Assembly: GCA_049975425.1 (NCBI GenBank) | Contig: JBNGDI010000009.1 | Span: 39,805-103,804, forward strand | Direction: 5' to 3' | Source of the DNA: HyVt-105 sp049975425 | Lineage (GTDB): Bacteria; Bacteroidota; Bacteroidia; Bacteroidales; VadinHA17 | Length of the DNA stretch: 64,000 nt | Part shown: piece after piece, positions 53,976-63,004 of the stretch | Layout: each line of letters opens with the position of its first letter | How positions within the stretch are numbered: the first letter of the stretch is position 1 | Translations under genes and position numbers: made by a program | Notes under the pieces: generated by a model | Seen by the model: the letters and a program-made list of their open reading frames with translations, nothing else | Databases searched by the model: none | Told to the model about the DNA's origin: nothing

Positions 53976-56129
53976 ATGAAAAAATTCTTTTTACTCCTTG
54001 CATGGTTTTCAATCATGCTGACCCCTTCCCTCCGGGCAGATGAGGGAATGTGGCTGCTTCCCCTGCTGGAAAAGCTGAACATGGCGAAAATGACCGAACT
54101 GGGGCTTGAGCTGACAGCCGAAGATATTTACAGCATCAACCGCTCGAGCCTGAAAGACGCCATCGTCATTTTCGGCGGAAGATGCACCGGGGAGATCGTC
54201 TCCGATCAGGGACTTCTTTTCACCAACCATCATTGTGGAAGAAGCTCCATTCATTACCACAGTACCGTGGATCATGATTACCTGAACGACGGGTTCTGGG
54301 CAACCAGCATGGAAGAGGAACTGCCTACTCCCGGCCTGTCTGTCACGTTTCTGATAAGGATGGAAAAAGTAACCGACAGGGTGCTCAGGAAGGTGAAAGA
54401 CAAGATGAGCGAGGAAGAAAGGATGAAGAAGATCAGCGAAAATATGGAAGAGATCCGGAAGGAAGCAACTGAAGGCACCCATTACCGGGCTTCGGTAAGT
54501 TCCTTTTTCGGCGGAAACGAATATTACCTTCTGGTTTACGAACGGTACAACGATGTGCGCCTGGTTGGAGCGCCTCCTGCCGCCATCGGCAATTTCGGCG
54601 CCGACACCGATAACTGGACCTGGCCCAGGCATACCGGCGACTTCAGCATTTTCAGGGTGTATACCGGACCTGACGGGAAACCTGCCGATTATTCACCCGA
54701 TAACATCCCCCTGAAGCCCAGGCATTACCTTCCTGTATCGCTGAAGGGTGTGGAAGAAGGCGATTTTGCCATGATCCTGGGATATCCCGGCAGTACCACG
54801 CGCTACATGACTTCCTACGGCATTGATGAAGTGCTTACCATTACCCACCCCAACCGGATCAAAATACGCGGACTGAGGCAGGAGCTCATGCTGGAAGATA
54901 TGCTGGCCAGCAAAGAGATCATGACCAAGTACCGGGCCAAATATTCCAGTTCCACCAACTACTGGAAGTATTCCATCGGGCAGAGCGAAGGCCTGAAGCG
55001 GCTGAAAGTAAAAGCCGAAAAAGAAGCCCTGGAAGAACGTTTCACCCGCTGGGTAAAGGCCAGCAATAAGCGGGAAAAAAAGTACGGGGAGGCCCTGGAA
55101 CTGATCCGCACCTCCATTGAGGGCAGAAGGGAATTCGCCCATGCCGGCCAGTACCTCAGCGAATGCTTCATGCGCGGGTCGGAAATACTGGGCATGGCCA
55201 GGTCGGCCGCCAGGCTGTATGAAGTGCTGGGCGAGGAAGAAACAGACCAGGAGACTCTCGACAGGGAAATTTCCCGCCTGGCCTCTTCGGCCAATGACTT
55301 TTACCGCAATTACAATCCACCCACCGATCAGAAGATCACGGCGGCCATGATGGAACTGTATGCCGAAAACGTGCCTGAAAAATATCACCCGGAAGCTCTG
55401 AAGACCATTGCAGCCGAATACGGAGGTGATTACCGGCGGTTTGTACAGGACCTTTTCAGCCGCTCGGTATTTGCCGGCGAACAGGTTCTCAGCCTTTTCC
55501 TGGAAAACCCCGATCGCAAGGTGCTGGAACAGGATCCCGCCTTCACGCTTGCCCGCTCTATTCTGGAAACCGCCATGAAACTGAACGAACAGGCAGCCAC
55601 TTTCGACCACAATCTGCAGAAAGGACGCAGGCTTTATATAGCCGGGCTGATGGAAATGGACCCCTCGCTGGTGCCATATCCCGACGCAAATTTCACTATG
55701 CGCCTTACCTATGGAACTGTTCAGGGATACATCCCCCGTGATGCGGTGTACTATAAGCATTATACCACCCTGAAGGGAGTAATGGAGAAGGAAGATCCCG
55801 ACAACTGGGAATTTGTGGTGCCGGAAAAACTGAAAGAACTTTATGAAACAAAAGATTTCGGACGCTACGGCAAGGACGGAATGATGCCGGTAGGCTTCAT
55901 CACCAATCACGACATTACCGGAGGAAATTCGGGTAGTCCGGTCCTGAATGCCCGTGGCGAACTTATCGGCCTGGCTTTTGACGGGAACTGGGAAGCCATG
56001 AGCGGGGATATTGCCTTTGAACCCGACCTGCAGCGGTGCATATCGGTCGATATCAGATATGTACTTTTCCTGATAGACAAATTTGCCGGTGCAGAACACC
56101 TGATCGAGGAACTCAGCCTGCGCGAATGA
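53976..56129 (+). CDS. dpp7: S46-family dipeptidyl-peptidase, DPP7 type
   Basis: 717 aa, typical S46 length. Signal peptide MKKFFLLLAWFSIMLTPSLRA, so it is periplasmic. Catalytic histidine H86 in FTNHHCG and serine S652 in GGNSGSPV. The residue 18 past the serine, which is Arg in DPP11 (acidic P1) and Gly in DPP7 (hydrophobic P1), is G670 in AFDGNWE, so DPP7 specificity is predicted. It removes N-terminal dipeptides from extracellular or periplasmic peptides, fitting an amino-acid-fermenting lifestyle. It has its own promoter and terminator. Confidence 0.93.
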   Translation: MKKFFLLLAWFSIMLTPSLRADEGMWLLPLLEKLNMAKMTELGLELTAEDIYSINRSSLKDAIVIFGGRCTGEIVSDQGLLFTNHHCGRSSIHYHSTVDHDYLNDGFWATSMEEELPTPGLSVTFLIRMEKVTDRVLRKVKDKMSEEERMKKISENMEEIRKEATEGTHYRASVSSFFGGNEYYLLVYERYNDVRLVGAPPAAIGNFGADTDNWTWPRHTGDFSIFRVYTGPDGKPADYSPDNIPLKPRHYLPVSLKGVEEGDFAMILGYPGSTTRYMTSYGIDEVLTITHPNRIKIRGLRQELMLEDMLASKEIMTKYRAKYSSSTNYWKYSIGQSEGLKRLKVKAEKEALEERFTRWVKASNKREKKYGEALELIRTSIEGRREFAHAGQYLSECFMRGSEILGMARSAARLYEVLGEEETDQETLDREISRLASSANDFYRNYNPPTDQKITAAMMELYAENVPEKYHPEALKTIAAEYGGDYRRFVQDLFSRSVFAGEQVLSLFLENPDRKVLEQDPAFTLARSILETAMKLNEQAATFDHNLQKGRRLYIAGLMEMDPSLVPYPDANFTMRLTYGTVQGYIPRDAVYYKHYTTLKGVMEKEDPDNWEFVVPEKLKELYETKDFGRYGKDGMMPVGFITNHDITGGNSGSPVLNARGELIGLAFDGNWEAMSGDIAFEPDLQRCISVDIRYVLFLIDKFAGAEHLIEELSLRE

Positions 56130-56201
56130 TCTTTTCAGGCCGGCCCACCCGCTAACGTAAACCTTCACTCACAGCTTACTGACCGGGCCGGCCGCATGCA
56201 G

Positions 56202-56230
56202 AGCCCCGCCGGAACCGGCGGGGCTTTTTT
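56202..56230 (+). terminator. Intrinsic terminator after the S46 peptidase
   Basis: AGCCCCGCC / GGCGGGGCT stem (9 bp) with a GGAACC loop, then TTTTTT. Confidence 0.9.
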
Positions 56231-56247
56231 ATGGCTGAAAAAGTATC

Positions 56248-56255
56248 TACCTTTG
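56248..56255 (+). promoter_or_regulatory. -7 element for marC-rnhA
   Basis: TACCTTTG, exact TAnnTTTG, 15 bases before the marC ATG. The predicted start lies after it, so longer upstream translation starts are excluded. Confidence 0.62.
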
Positions 56256-56270
56256 CTGCAAAACCGGGTT

Positions 56271-56855
56271 ATGGAACTGGACTTTCTGGAAATCATGGCC
56301 GCCTTTATGGTTCTGTTTGCCGTAATCGATATCACGGGATCAATCCCCATTATCCTGGATATCAAAAGCAGGGGGAGCATCATTCAGCCCATAAAAGCCA
56401 CACTGGTTGCCTTTACCATCATGCTGGCTTTCCTCTTCGGAGGCAAACCCCTGCTGGGCCTTTTCGGAGTGGATATTTCCTCATTTGCCATCGCCGGCTC
56501 GTTTGTGCTTTTGTTCCTGGCCCTGGAAATGGTTCTGGGCATCGAGTTCTTCAAAACCGAAACTACTTCCGAAAGCTCCATTGTTCCTATCGCTTTCCCC
56601 CTGGTGGCGGGAGCGGGATCCATAACCACCCTTCTTTCCATCAAGGCCGAATATGCCACTGTAAATATCATTGTTGCCCTTGCCCTGAATATGCTCATTG
56701 TTTACCTGGTGCTGAGGTCCACCCGCCTGTTCGAAAGACTGCTGGGCCCCACCGGCATTCATGTCCTGAGAAAAGCATTCGGGGTCATCCTTCTGGCCAT
56801 CGCCATCAAATTATTCATCTCCAATACCGGTATCCAGCTTGGCACAACCCCCTGA
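56271..56855 (+). CDS. marC: MarC-family integral membrane protein
   Basis: 194 aa from the ATG at 56271, with six hydrophobic helices. AVIDITGSIPIILDI and SIVPIAFPLVAGAGSITTLL are the two halves of the family repeat. The physiological role of MarC proteins is uncertain; early links to multiple antibiotic resistance are not supported, so no function is claimed. It overlaps rnhA by 17 bases. Confidence 0.9.
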   Translation: MELDFLEIMAAFMVLFAVIDITGSIPIILDIKSRGSIIQPIKATLVAFTIMLAFLFGGKPLLGLFGVDISSFAIAGSFVLLFLALEMVLGIEFFKTETTSESSIVPIAFPLVAGAGSITTLLSIKAEYATVNIIVALALNMLIVYLVLRSTRLFERLLGPTGIHVLRKAFGVILLAIAIKLFISNTGIQLGTTP

Positions 56856-57321
56856 CATCATCATCTACACCGACGGAGCGGCCAGCGGCAACCCCGGGCC
56901 GGGTGGCTACGGTGTTGTTCTGAAAGCAGGCAGGCACAGGAAAGAACTGTCAGGGGGATATTCCCACACTACCAACAACCGGATGGAACTGCTGGCGGTG
57001 ATCAAAGCCCTGGAAGCCCTGAAAAAACCCGGAAGCCGGGTTACGATTTACACCGATTCACGTTATGTGGCCGATGCCGTTAAAAAAGGATGGGTATTCG
57101 AGTGGGAAAAGAAAGGATTCAGGAAAAAGAAAAATCCCGATCTGTGGAAACGGTTCCTGGAAGTATACCGGAAACACCGGGTGGAATTCGTCTGGATCAG
57201 GGGACATGCCGATATCCCCGAAAACGAACGGTGCGACCGTCTGGCTGTAGAGGCCTCCCGAAAAGCTGGCCTGGTTCCCGACCCCGGCTACCAGGAAGAA
57301 AACAACCAGGCTCTTTTCTAA
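56839..57321 (+). CDS. rnhA: Ribonuclease HI
   Basis: 160 aa, starting at TTG 56839 inside marC, since no ATG precedes the catalytic region. Active-site acids D12 (IYTDGAASGNPGPGG), E50 (NNRMELLAV), D73 (IYTDSRYV), and D133 with H123 (IRGHADIPENERCDRLA) are all present. It degrades RNA in RNA-DNA hybrids. The stop is followed by a bidirectional terminator. Confidence 0.95.
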   Translation: MAQPPDIIIYTDGAASGNPGPGGYGVVLKAGRHRKELSGGYSHTTNNRMELLAVIKALEALKKPGSRVTIYTDSRYVADAVKKGWVFEWEKKGFRKKKNPDLWKRFLEVYRKHRVEFVWIRGHADIPENERCDRLAVEASRKAGLVPDPGYQEENNQALF

Positions 57322-57358
57322 GTCAACAGCAAAAACCACCAGAGGCACACAAAATAAA

Positions 57359-57388
57359 GACTGCCCGAACCGCAGCCTTTTTATTTTT
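57359..57388. terminator. Bidirectional terminator between rnhA and the T9SS cargo gene
   Basis: GACTGC / GCAGCC stem (one wobble pair on the minus strand) with loop CCGAACC; TTTTTATTTTT on the plus side and A-rich sequence giving CTTTATTTT on the minus side. Confidence 0.7.
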
Positions 57389-57400
57389 CGATCACACGGG

Positions 57401-57904
57401 CTAATATTTTTGTATGCGTACCGTGCGGATATATTCCCGGTCGTCGCTGGATACAGTCATCAGATACAAACCCTGGGCAAATCCCGAAAAATCCACTTCG
57501 ATTTCCTGCCCCGGAACCACCTGCTTCAGTGTTTCCACACTCAGTTTCTTCCCGGTAAGGTCGGTAATCTCGATATTATAATCCATGGTTCTTTCTGTAT
57601 TGAACCTCAGCCTCAGCTGCCCGTCTACCGGGTTGGGATAAGGAATAACAGACCAGCCGAAGGAAATATCCTCCACCGCATTGCCGATATCCAGTTCCCA
57701 GGGTTGCTGAAAGCCCTGGGTCAGTATAAAATCCCCCCCCGTGAGGGTAGAAATGGCCACCTCGCCCAGGGTCCATGAAATAGTGTAATTCCCGCCGGAG
57801 GCATACCCTCCGGCAGAAGCGACCACCGTGGGGCTGAGGCTTTGTGCCTGCACAGCCCCGGTTCCCATGACCGTGATAATAAAGAATCGTAAGAGTGTTT
57901 TCAT
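57401..57904 (-). CDS. Small secreted protein with type IX sorting domain
   Basis: 167 aa from the ATG at 57904. Signal peptide MKTLLRFFIITVMGTGAVQAQ, a short Gly/Ser/Thr-rich region (SAGGYASGGNYTISWTLGEV), then a C-terminal type A sorting domain: PYPNPVDGQLRLRF, DLTGKKL, FAQGLYLMTVSSDDREYIRTVRIQKY. The last ~75 residues direct export through the SprA channel and surface attachment. The remaining mature part is only about 60-70 residues, unusually small for a cargo. Function unknown. Confidence 0.88.
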   Translation of the reverse strand: MKTLLRFFIITVMGTGAVQAQSLSPTVVASAGGYASGGNYTISWTLGEVAISTLTGGDFILTQGFQQPWELDIGNAVEDISFGWSVIPYPNPVDGQLRLRFNTERTMDYNIEITDLTGKKLSVETLKQVVPGQEIEVDFSGFAQGLYLMTVSSDDREYIRTVRIQKY

Positions 57905-58302
57905 GTGAAGCAGTGTTTGACCATTCTTCATGCTGCCTCCATCATCTTTCATATCATGATGATGAATAACAAGGCAGGAAGTTACAAAAACATTTTTTTA
58001 ATTTCCAGTTTTTGGCACAAAATCCCGTGATCCTGCCCGTTCAGGTGGAATATTTTGATCCCGTAATGTCTTCATGCCCTTTCCTTCAGCAGAGTGAACG
58101 AGGTTGCTGCTGCCGGATACATAGCAGGGAACATTAGCGAACACTGTCCGTTAACGAACAGGGCGTTGCCGGAACCGTACACTTCCCCCGGCCCATAACC
58201 TGTACAAAAATTATACACTAAATTGATTAATACAAGGTTATTCAGGATGGTATAAAATTTGATGCATCAATGCCGGTTTTTTTTATCTCAAATTCTCAGC
58301 TT
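57905..58302. other. Intergenic region upstream of the MacB-like permease gene
   Basis: No ORF of note. Near-perfect palindrome at 58144-58161 (listed separately) and an AT-rich stretch at 58200-58265 with TA-N3-TTTG at 58251-58261, one base off the usual spacing. Confidence 0.6.
58144..58161. promoter_or_regulatory. 18-bp near-palindrome, candidate operator
   Basis: CTGTCCGTTAACGAACAG: the two 9-base halves are inverted copies except for one symmetric mismatch pair, centred on GTTAAC. It lies about 140 bases upstream of the permease start, a reasonable place for a dimeric regulator. Confidence 0.45.
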
Positions 58303-60723
58303 ATGAGCATACTTAGAAATTACTGGATCACATCCGTCAGGAATCTTCTCAGATACAAAGGCTATGCGTTCATTAATATTGCCGGGCTGGGGATCGGGAT
58401 TGCCACGGCCATTCTCATTTTCCTGTACGTTCAGGACGAGCTGAGCTACGACCGGCATAACCAGAAATTCGACCGCATTTACCGGATCATTCTGAAAGGG
58501 AAGATACAAAGCAACGAAATAAACGGAGCCATCAGCAATGCTCCCGTTGGTCCGGCCATGGTAAGGGAATTACCCGGCGTGGAAAATTACACCCGACTGT
58601 TTACCTTCGCCGGTGAGCCGGTGGTTCGTTACGGCGAACATTCCTTTGTTGAAAGGAAGTTCTATTATGCCGATTCCACCTTCTTTGACGTGTTTACGGC
58701 CCCTGTGGTGAAAGGCAACCGGGATGAATTTTTAAAACGGCCGCAAACCCTGGTGCTTACTGAAGAAACGGCAGAAAAATATTTCGGGGAGGAAGATCCG
58801 GTAGGAAAAATGCTGGAGGTGGGGGAAGACAGGACAGCTTTCGAAGTGGTTGGCGTGGTAAAGGCTTTCCCGAAAAACAGCCATTTTACTTTTGATATGC
58901 TGGGGGCGGGATCCACCATTTTCAGCAACCAGAACGAATTCTGGATCTCAAACAACAACTACACGTATGTGACACTTCTTGAAGGAGTTTCAGCCGAAGA
59001 GATTCAGGAACAACTGAACGGTCTGGTCAGGAAATACGTGGGGCCCCAGATGGAACAGTTCATAGGGGTTACCCTGGAAGAAATGGAGGAAGCCGGCCAG
59101 TATTACGGGTATTTCCTTCAGCCCCTGAAAGACATTCACCTCCGATCGGACCTCCAGTTCGAGATCGAACCGGGAGGCAGCATGGCCACCGTGATCATTT
59201 TCAGTCTCATCGCCGTATTCATTATCGTTATTGCCTCCATCAATTTTATGAACCTGGCCACCGCCCGTTCTTCCGTCAGAGCTCATGAGGTAGGCATCCG
59301 CAAAGTGGTGGGATCGGCCCGTCGCCAGCTGATCGGTCAGTTCATATCTGAATCGGTCATCATGAGCCTGTTCTCTCTTTTGCTGGCTATTGTGCTTATA
59401 ATACTCTTCATGCCTGCATTCAACCAGTTCACCGGAAAATCGCTTGATTTCGAATTGCTGAAGAATCCCATGCTGCTGCCGGTGCTTCTGGTGGTATGGC
59501 TGGTGGTAGGATTTCTGTCAGGAACCTACCCTGCCTTTTTCCTGGCATCGTTCCAGCCCGTGAAGGTGCTGAAGGGAAAATTCAAGGCCGGCATGAAAAG
59601 CGGTATCATGAGAAGCATCCTGGTGGTGTTCCAGTTCACCGTCACCATTGTGCTTTTCATCAGCACCTTCATCGTTTTCAGGCAAATGAACTATATCAGC
59701 CGGAAAGATCTGGGATTCAACAAAGAGAACCTGCTCGTGATCCAGCGCACCTATATACTGGACGAAAGCGCCCGGGCGTTCCGGCAGGAGATCAACAAAA
59801 TCCCCGGGGTGACCGGTTCATCATATTCGAACACCTTTCCCGGAGAAATTTTCGGAAATACGGCTTTTGTCCCCGAGGGATCCGCCGCCAGCCAGACCCA
59901 TGCCCTGAATTTCATGATAACCGACGAGTTCTTTGACGATGTGTACGAGCTGGAAATGGTGAAAGGGCGCTGGTTTTCCGCCGAAATGCCGTCGGATTCG
60001 AACGCGCTGGTGATCAATGAAGCAGCTGCCCGTGCCCTGGGCTTTGAAGACCCCCTGCAACACCGGATGATCCTGCTGGGTGAGAACAACCTTCCGCTCC
60101 AGATAGTGGGGGTTGTGAAAGATTTCCATTATGAAACCCTGCACCAAACAATCAAGCCGCTGGTAATCGGACACATGTATGATGCAAGGACCAACCTCAC
60201 CATCCGGATCCGTCCGGAAAACCGGCAGGCTATCCTGGAGGCCATCCAGGCAGTATGGGGAAACATGACATCAAACCAGCCCCTCAGTTACACCTTCCTG
60301 GACGATTCCCTGGCCAGGAAATATGATTCCGAACGCAGCACCGGTATGATATTCGGATCCTTTTCACTTCTGGCCATTATCATTGCCTCGATGGGACTGC
60401 TGGGACTTGCTTCTTTTTCGGCCGACCAGCGCACACGCGAAATTGGGATCAGGAAAGTCATGGGGGCATCCGTGCAGCGCATCATGGGCATTCTTTCAAA
60501 AGAGATCATCTGGCTGGTGCTCATTGCCACGCTTATCGCCTGGCCCCTGGCATGGTATTTTATGAAAGACTGGCTGCAGAACTTTGCCTTCCGCATTGAT
60601 CTGGAAATATGGGTTTTCGTAGGCGCCACCATTCTGGCCTTCCTGATCGCCCTGCTGACGGTAAGCGCGAAAACCTGGAGGGCAGCACAGACAAATCCGG
60701 CCGAAGCGCTGCGGTATGAATAG
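58303..60723 (+). CDS. MacB/FtsX-type ABC transporter permease
   Basis: 806 aa from the ATG at 58303 (family-like start MSILRNYWITSVRNLLR; another ATG at 58270 is possible). Topology: one N-terminal helix, a periplasmic MacB_PCD domain, three helices with the FtsX signature (LATARSSVRAHEVGIRKVVGSARRQLIGQF), then the same pattern repeated in the second half (DQRTREIGIRKVMGASVQRIMG). This duplicated form is typical of Bacteroidota permeases; the ATPase subunit is not adjacent. It probably couples mechanically to periplasmic partners rather than forming a pore. Confidence 0.9.
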   Translation: MSILRNYWITSVRNLLRYKGYAFINIAGLGIGIATAILIFLYVQDELSYDRHNQKFDRIYRIILKGKIQSNEINGAISNAPVGPAMVRELPGVENYTRLFTFAGEPVVRYGEHSFVERKFYYADSTFFDVFTAPVVKGNRDEFLKRPQTLVLTEETAEKYFGEEDPVGKMLEVGEDRTAFEVVGVVKAFPKNSHFTFDMLGAGSTIFSNQNEFWISNNNYTYVTLLEGVSAEEIQEQLNGLVRKYVGPQMEQFIGVTLEEMEEAGQYYGYFLQPLKDIHLRSDLQFEIEPGGSMATVIIFSLIAVFIIVIASINFMNLATARSSVRAHEVGIRKVVGSARRQLIGQFISESVIMSLFSLLLAIVLIILFMPAFNQFTGKSLDFELLKNPMLLPVLLVVWLVVGFLSGTYPAFFLASFQPVKVLKGKFKAGMKSGIMRSILVVFQFTVTIVLFISTFIVFRQMNYISRKDLGFNKENLLVIQRTYILDESARAFRQEINKIPGVTGSSYSNTFPGEIFGNTAFVPEGSAASQTHALNFMITDEFFDDVYELEMVKGRWFSAEMPSDSNALVINEAAARALGFEDPLQHRMILLGENNLPLQIVGVVKDFHYETLHQTIKPLVIGHMYDARTNLTIRIRPENRQAILEAIQAVWGNMTSNQPLSYTFLDDSLARKYDSERSTGMIFGSFSLLAIIIASMGLLGLASFSADQRTREIGIRKVMGASVQRIMGILSKEIIWLVLIATLIAWPLAWYFMKDWLQNFAFRIDLEIWVFVGATILAFLIALLTVSAKTWRAAQTNPAEALRYE

Positions 60724-60798
60724 GGAAAAGAAATATCACCTGAAATCATAACCCGGGAGGTTTTTCTCCGTATAAAACAAAAACTACTGGAAGAAAAC

Positions 60799-61203
60799 AT
60801 GGAGGCACTGATCATTGATCCTACACGAACCACCCCGTTGATCCATCTGGACCCGGATAACGGCCGGCTGGAATTGTCGGGGATTTCGCGGCCCGAAGAT
60901 GTCAGGACATTCTATTACCCCGTGCTCGAATGGATCAGCCGGTTCAGCGACGAGCTGGAAAATTCGGCATCCCGGTATACATCAGATAACCCGCTGACCC
61001 TCAACCTGCGTTTCACCTATTTCAATTCCTCTTCCGCCAAATTCCTTTTCGATATCCTTTCCTCCTTCAATGAGATCCATCTTTCAGGAATTCCCGTACG
61101 GGTAAACTGGATGTACACCGAGGAGGATGAAGATGTGTACGAAGCGGGAAAGGAGCTGAGCGAAATGCTGGAAATGCCTTTCGAATACATTGCAGTGCCC
61201 TGA
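60799..61203 (+). CDS. SiaC-family (DUF1987) regulatory phosphoprotein
   Basis: 134 aa. LIIDPTRTTPLIHLDPDNGRLELSGISRPEDV and LNLRFTYFNSSSAKFLFDIL match SiaC/DUF1987. In Pseudomonas, SiaC is phosphorylated by SiaB and dephosphorylated by SiaA, and stimulates a diguanylate cyclase; none of those partners is adjacent here. Thr/Ser residues in the FNSSSAKF segment are candidate phospho-sites. It ends in a strong bidirectional terminator. Confidence 0.88.
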   Translation: MEALIIDPTRTTPLIHLDPDNGRLELSGISRPEDVRTFYYPVLEWISRFSDELENSASRYTSDNPLTLNLRFTYFNSSSAKFLFDILSSFNEIHLSGIPVRVNWMYTEEDEDVYEAGKELSEMLEMPFEYIAVP

Positions 61204-61233
61204 AAAAAACCCGGCGGAAAGCCGGGTTTTTTT
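61203..61233. terminator. Bidirectional intrinsic terminator
   Basis: Perfect 13-bp stem AAAAAAACCCGGC / GCCGGGTTTTTTT with GGAAA loop. It serves the SiaC-like gene (+) and the OmpP1 gene (-). Confidence 0.92.
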
Positions 61234-61250
61234 AACGATTATTCCTTTTT

Positions 61251-62810
61251 TCAGAAACTGAAATCAAGTCCCACCCCGATAAAGAGAGCATCTTTATAAT
61301 AGGTCGTGGTATAATCTCCCAGCACGTCATGTGTATAATCCAGGGTCTGGGTTTCGTACATGGCATACCCGGCTCCCAGGTTCAGGGATATCCGTTCATT
61401 GAGTGAATAGACTATCCCTCCGCCCAGGGTATTGGAGGTGAGGCTGTAGGTCAGGTCGCTCTGGTATTTCTCATTCACACCCGTTTGTGCCCGCAGGAAA
61501 CCCACACTGGCGCCGAACTTGTCGGAGAACATGTACTCTACTCCCAGGCCGGCTTCCCAGTAATTTTTGTCAATGATCTCATCATTGGCCACGGGAACGC
61601 CTCCGTAGGTCCTTCCGTAATCGGCTGCCTTGTCGAAGTAATAATGTAATCCTCCGGAAACAGTCAGCCCGCTCACAGGACGGAAGTTGGCGCCCACCGA
61701 CAGCATGGCCGGCATATCGCTGGCAATTTCCTCTCCGTCGGGAAACATACCTGTTCCGTCAACGGTGGTTTCATTGGTCAGGGTCATACTGGTTTTGAAT
61801 TCATACTTGATGGCCAGATCGAACATTTCTGAAGGCCGGAAATGGACCCCCAGAATAGGAGCAATACCGCTGCCGGTCTGTTTGGCATCCACTTCCTGAT
61901 CGGCAGTTGCGGCGGTCACGGCAGCCGCCTGTGCCGAAGTCTCGTCGCCGGCCGTATCGAATCCTGCCTGCAACACGTTAATAGTAGCAGTGGAAGGGTC
62001 CATGCCGATGGAGGTAGCGCCGGCTTCAAGCTGGGCGCGGGTATCCGAATCAATGATACCATATCCTTCGGCTTCTTCCAGGGTTAGACCGCCATATCCT
62101 CCATCGATTATGGGCTGCAGACTTTCTGCAGTGGCATACAATGTGCTGGCAGTATTGGTCAGCAGGGTCCCGGGAGCAATGGCTTCTCCTCCGGCAATAA
62201 CGGCAATATCTCTGAGGTATCCGTTGTATGTATTGTTGGCAAATACATAGCGTGCCCCGGCATACACCGATATCATGTCGCTGATGGAATAGGTCACCCC
62301 CAGCTGTGCCCCGAAGAAAACCGATGTACCTTCAAAGAACACATCGTAGGAATAATCGGTTACTCCCAATCCCGACATCAGGGGGACCAGTTCGGAGATT
62401 GGCATGGCGAACATAGGCACACCGTCTTCGTAAGTGGCCCCGCCACCTCCACCCACAGGATTGAACCCGAGCGAAAAAACAAGCTTGTCCATTTTATACG
62501 CCGCATAAATGCCCGGAAACAGGGGGGCCGAAACTGCCCCGTGGTATTTGTTCTGATTGAGCAGTGTGAAGTTGTTGGTCACATCCTTATTCTGTGTGAT
62601 AAACTGGTTGTTCAGCGACAGGTGAAAACCGTTGGACAGGTATCCCAGTCCGGCCGGGTTGTAATACACGGCATCAATGCCGAGAGATGCATCCCTGACC
62701 AGGAGGCGAACCCAGGCCGCACTCTGGTTGGTATTCGTGATCAGCCCCCCCGAGTAGGAAGAGGCAGAAAGGAACACCGCCAAAACGAAGATAAGGGTAA
62801 GTTTTCGCAT
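61251..62810 (-). CDS. OmpP1/FadL-family outer-membrane transporter
   Basis: 519 aa from the ATG at 62810; an in-frame upstream extension is not needed. Signal peptide MRKLTLIFVLAVFLSASSYS followed by the FadL-type N-terminus GGLITNTNQSAAWVRLLVRDASLGIDAVYYNPAGLGYL, then a 14-strand barrel ending in IGVGLDFSF. It imports hydrophobic compounds such as fatty acids. A long Ala/Thr/Asp-rich insert (about residues 210-305) lies between strands, probably an extracellular or hatch loop. Confidence 0.9.
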   Translation of the reverse strand: MRKLTLIFVLAVFLSASSYSGGLITNTNQSAAWVRLLVRDASLGIDAVYYNPAGLGYLSNGFHLSLNNQFITQNKDVTNNFTLLNQNKYHGAVSAPLFPGIYAAYKMDKLVFSLGFNPVGGGGGATYEDGVPMFAMPISELVPLMSGLGVTDYSYDVFFEGTSVFFGAQLGVTYSISDMISVYAGARYVFANNTYNGYLRDIAVIAGGEAIAPGTLLTNTASTLYATAESLQPIIDGGYGGLTLEEAEGYGIIDSDTRAQLEAGATSIGMDPSTATINVLQAGFDTAGDETSAQAAAVTAATADQEVDAKQTGSGIAPILGVHFRPSEMFDLAIKYEFKTSMTLTNETTVDGTGMFPDGEEIASDMPAMLSVGANFRPVSGLTVSGGLHYYFDKAADYGRTYGGVPVANDEIIDKNYWEAGLGVEYMFSDKFGASVGFLRAQTGVNEKYQSDLTYSLTSNTLGGGIVYSLNERISLNLGAGYAMYETQTLDYTHDVLGDYTTTYYKDALFIGVGLDFSF

Positions 62811-62974
62811 GGTTACAATGATTTGGTTTAACAGGCCGAATATAGGAAAAAATCGGTTCCAATATACCCTGTTGGGGAAAAGAGTCGAAAAAGTACCAGG
62901 CAAATAAATTTGAATTACAATGTTTTCTGCGTTTTACCGACCCGTGCGGGGGCAGTATTCCAGAACGGATTTGT

Positions 62975-62982
62975 TATTTTTG
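62975..62982 (+). promoter_or_regulatory. -7 element for the ProX-like gene
   Basis: TATTTTTG, exact TAnnTTTG. It ends 1 base before an ATG at 62984, so the predicted start (about 62989) excludes that ATG and selects the next in-frame ATG at 63005. Confidence 0.55.
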
Positions 62983-63004
62983 CATGAAAACAGAGAAAAA
63001 AACC

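Noticed and set aside
56196..56270. Longer MarC N-terminus starting at 56196
   Set aside because: The extension runs through the terminator of the upstream gene and its own promoter, so it cannot be translated.
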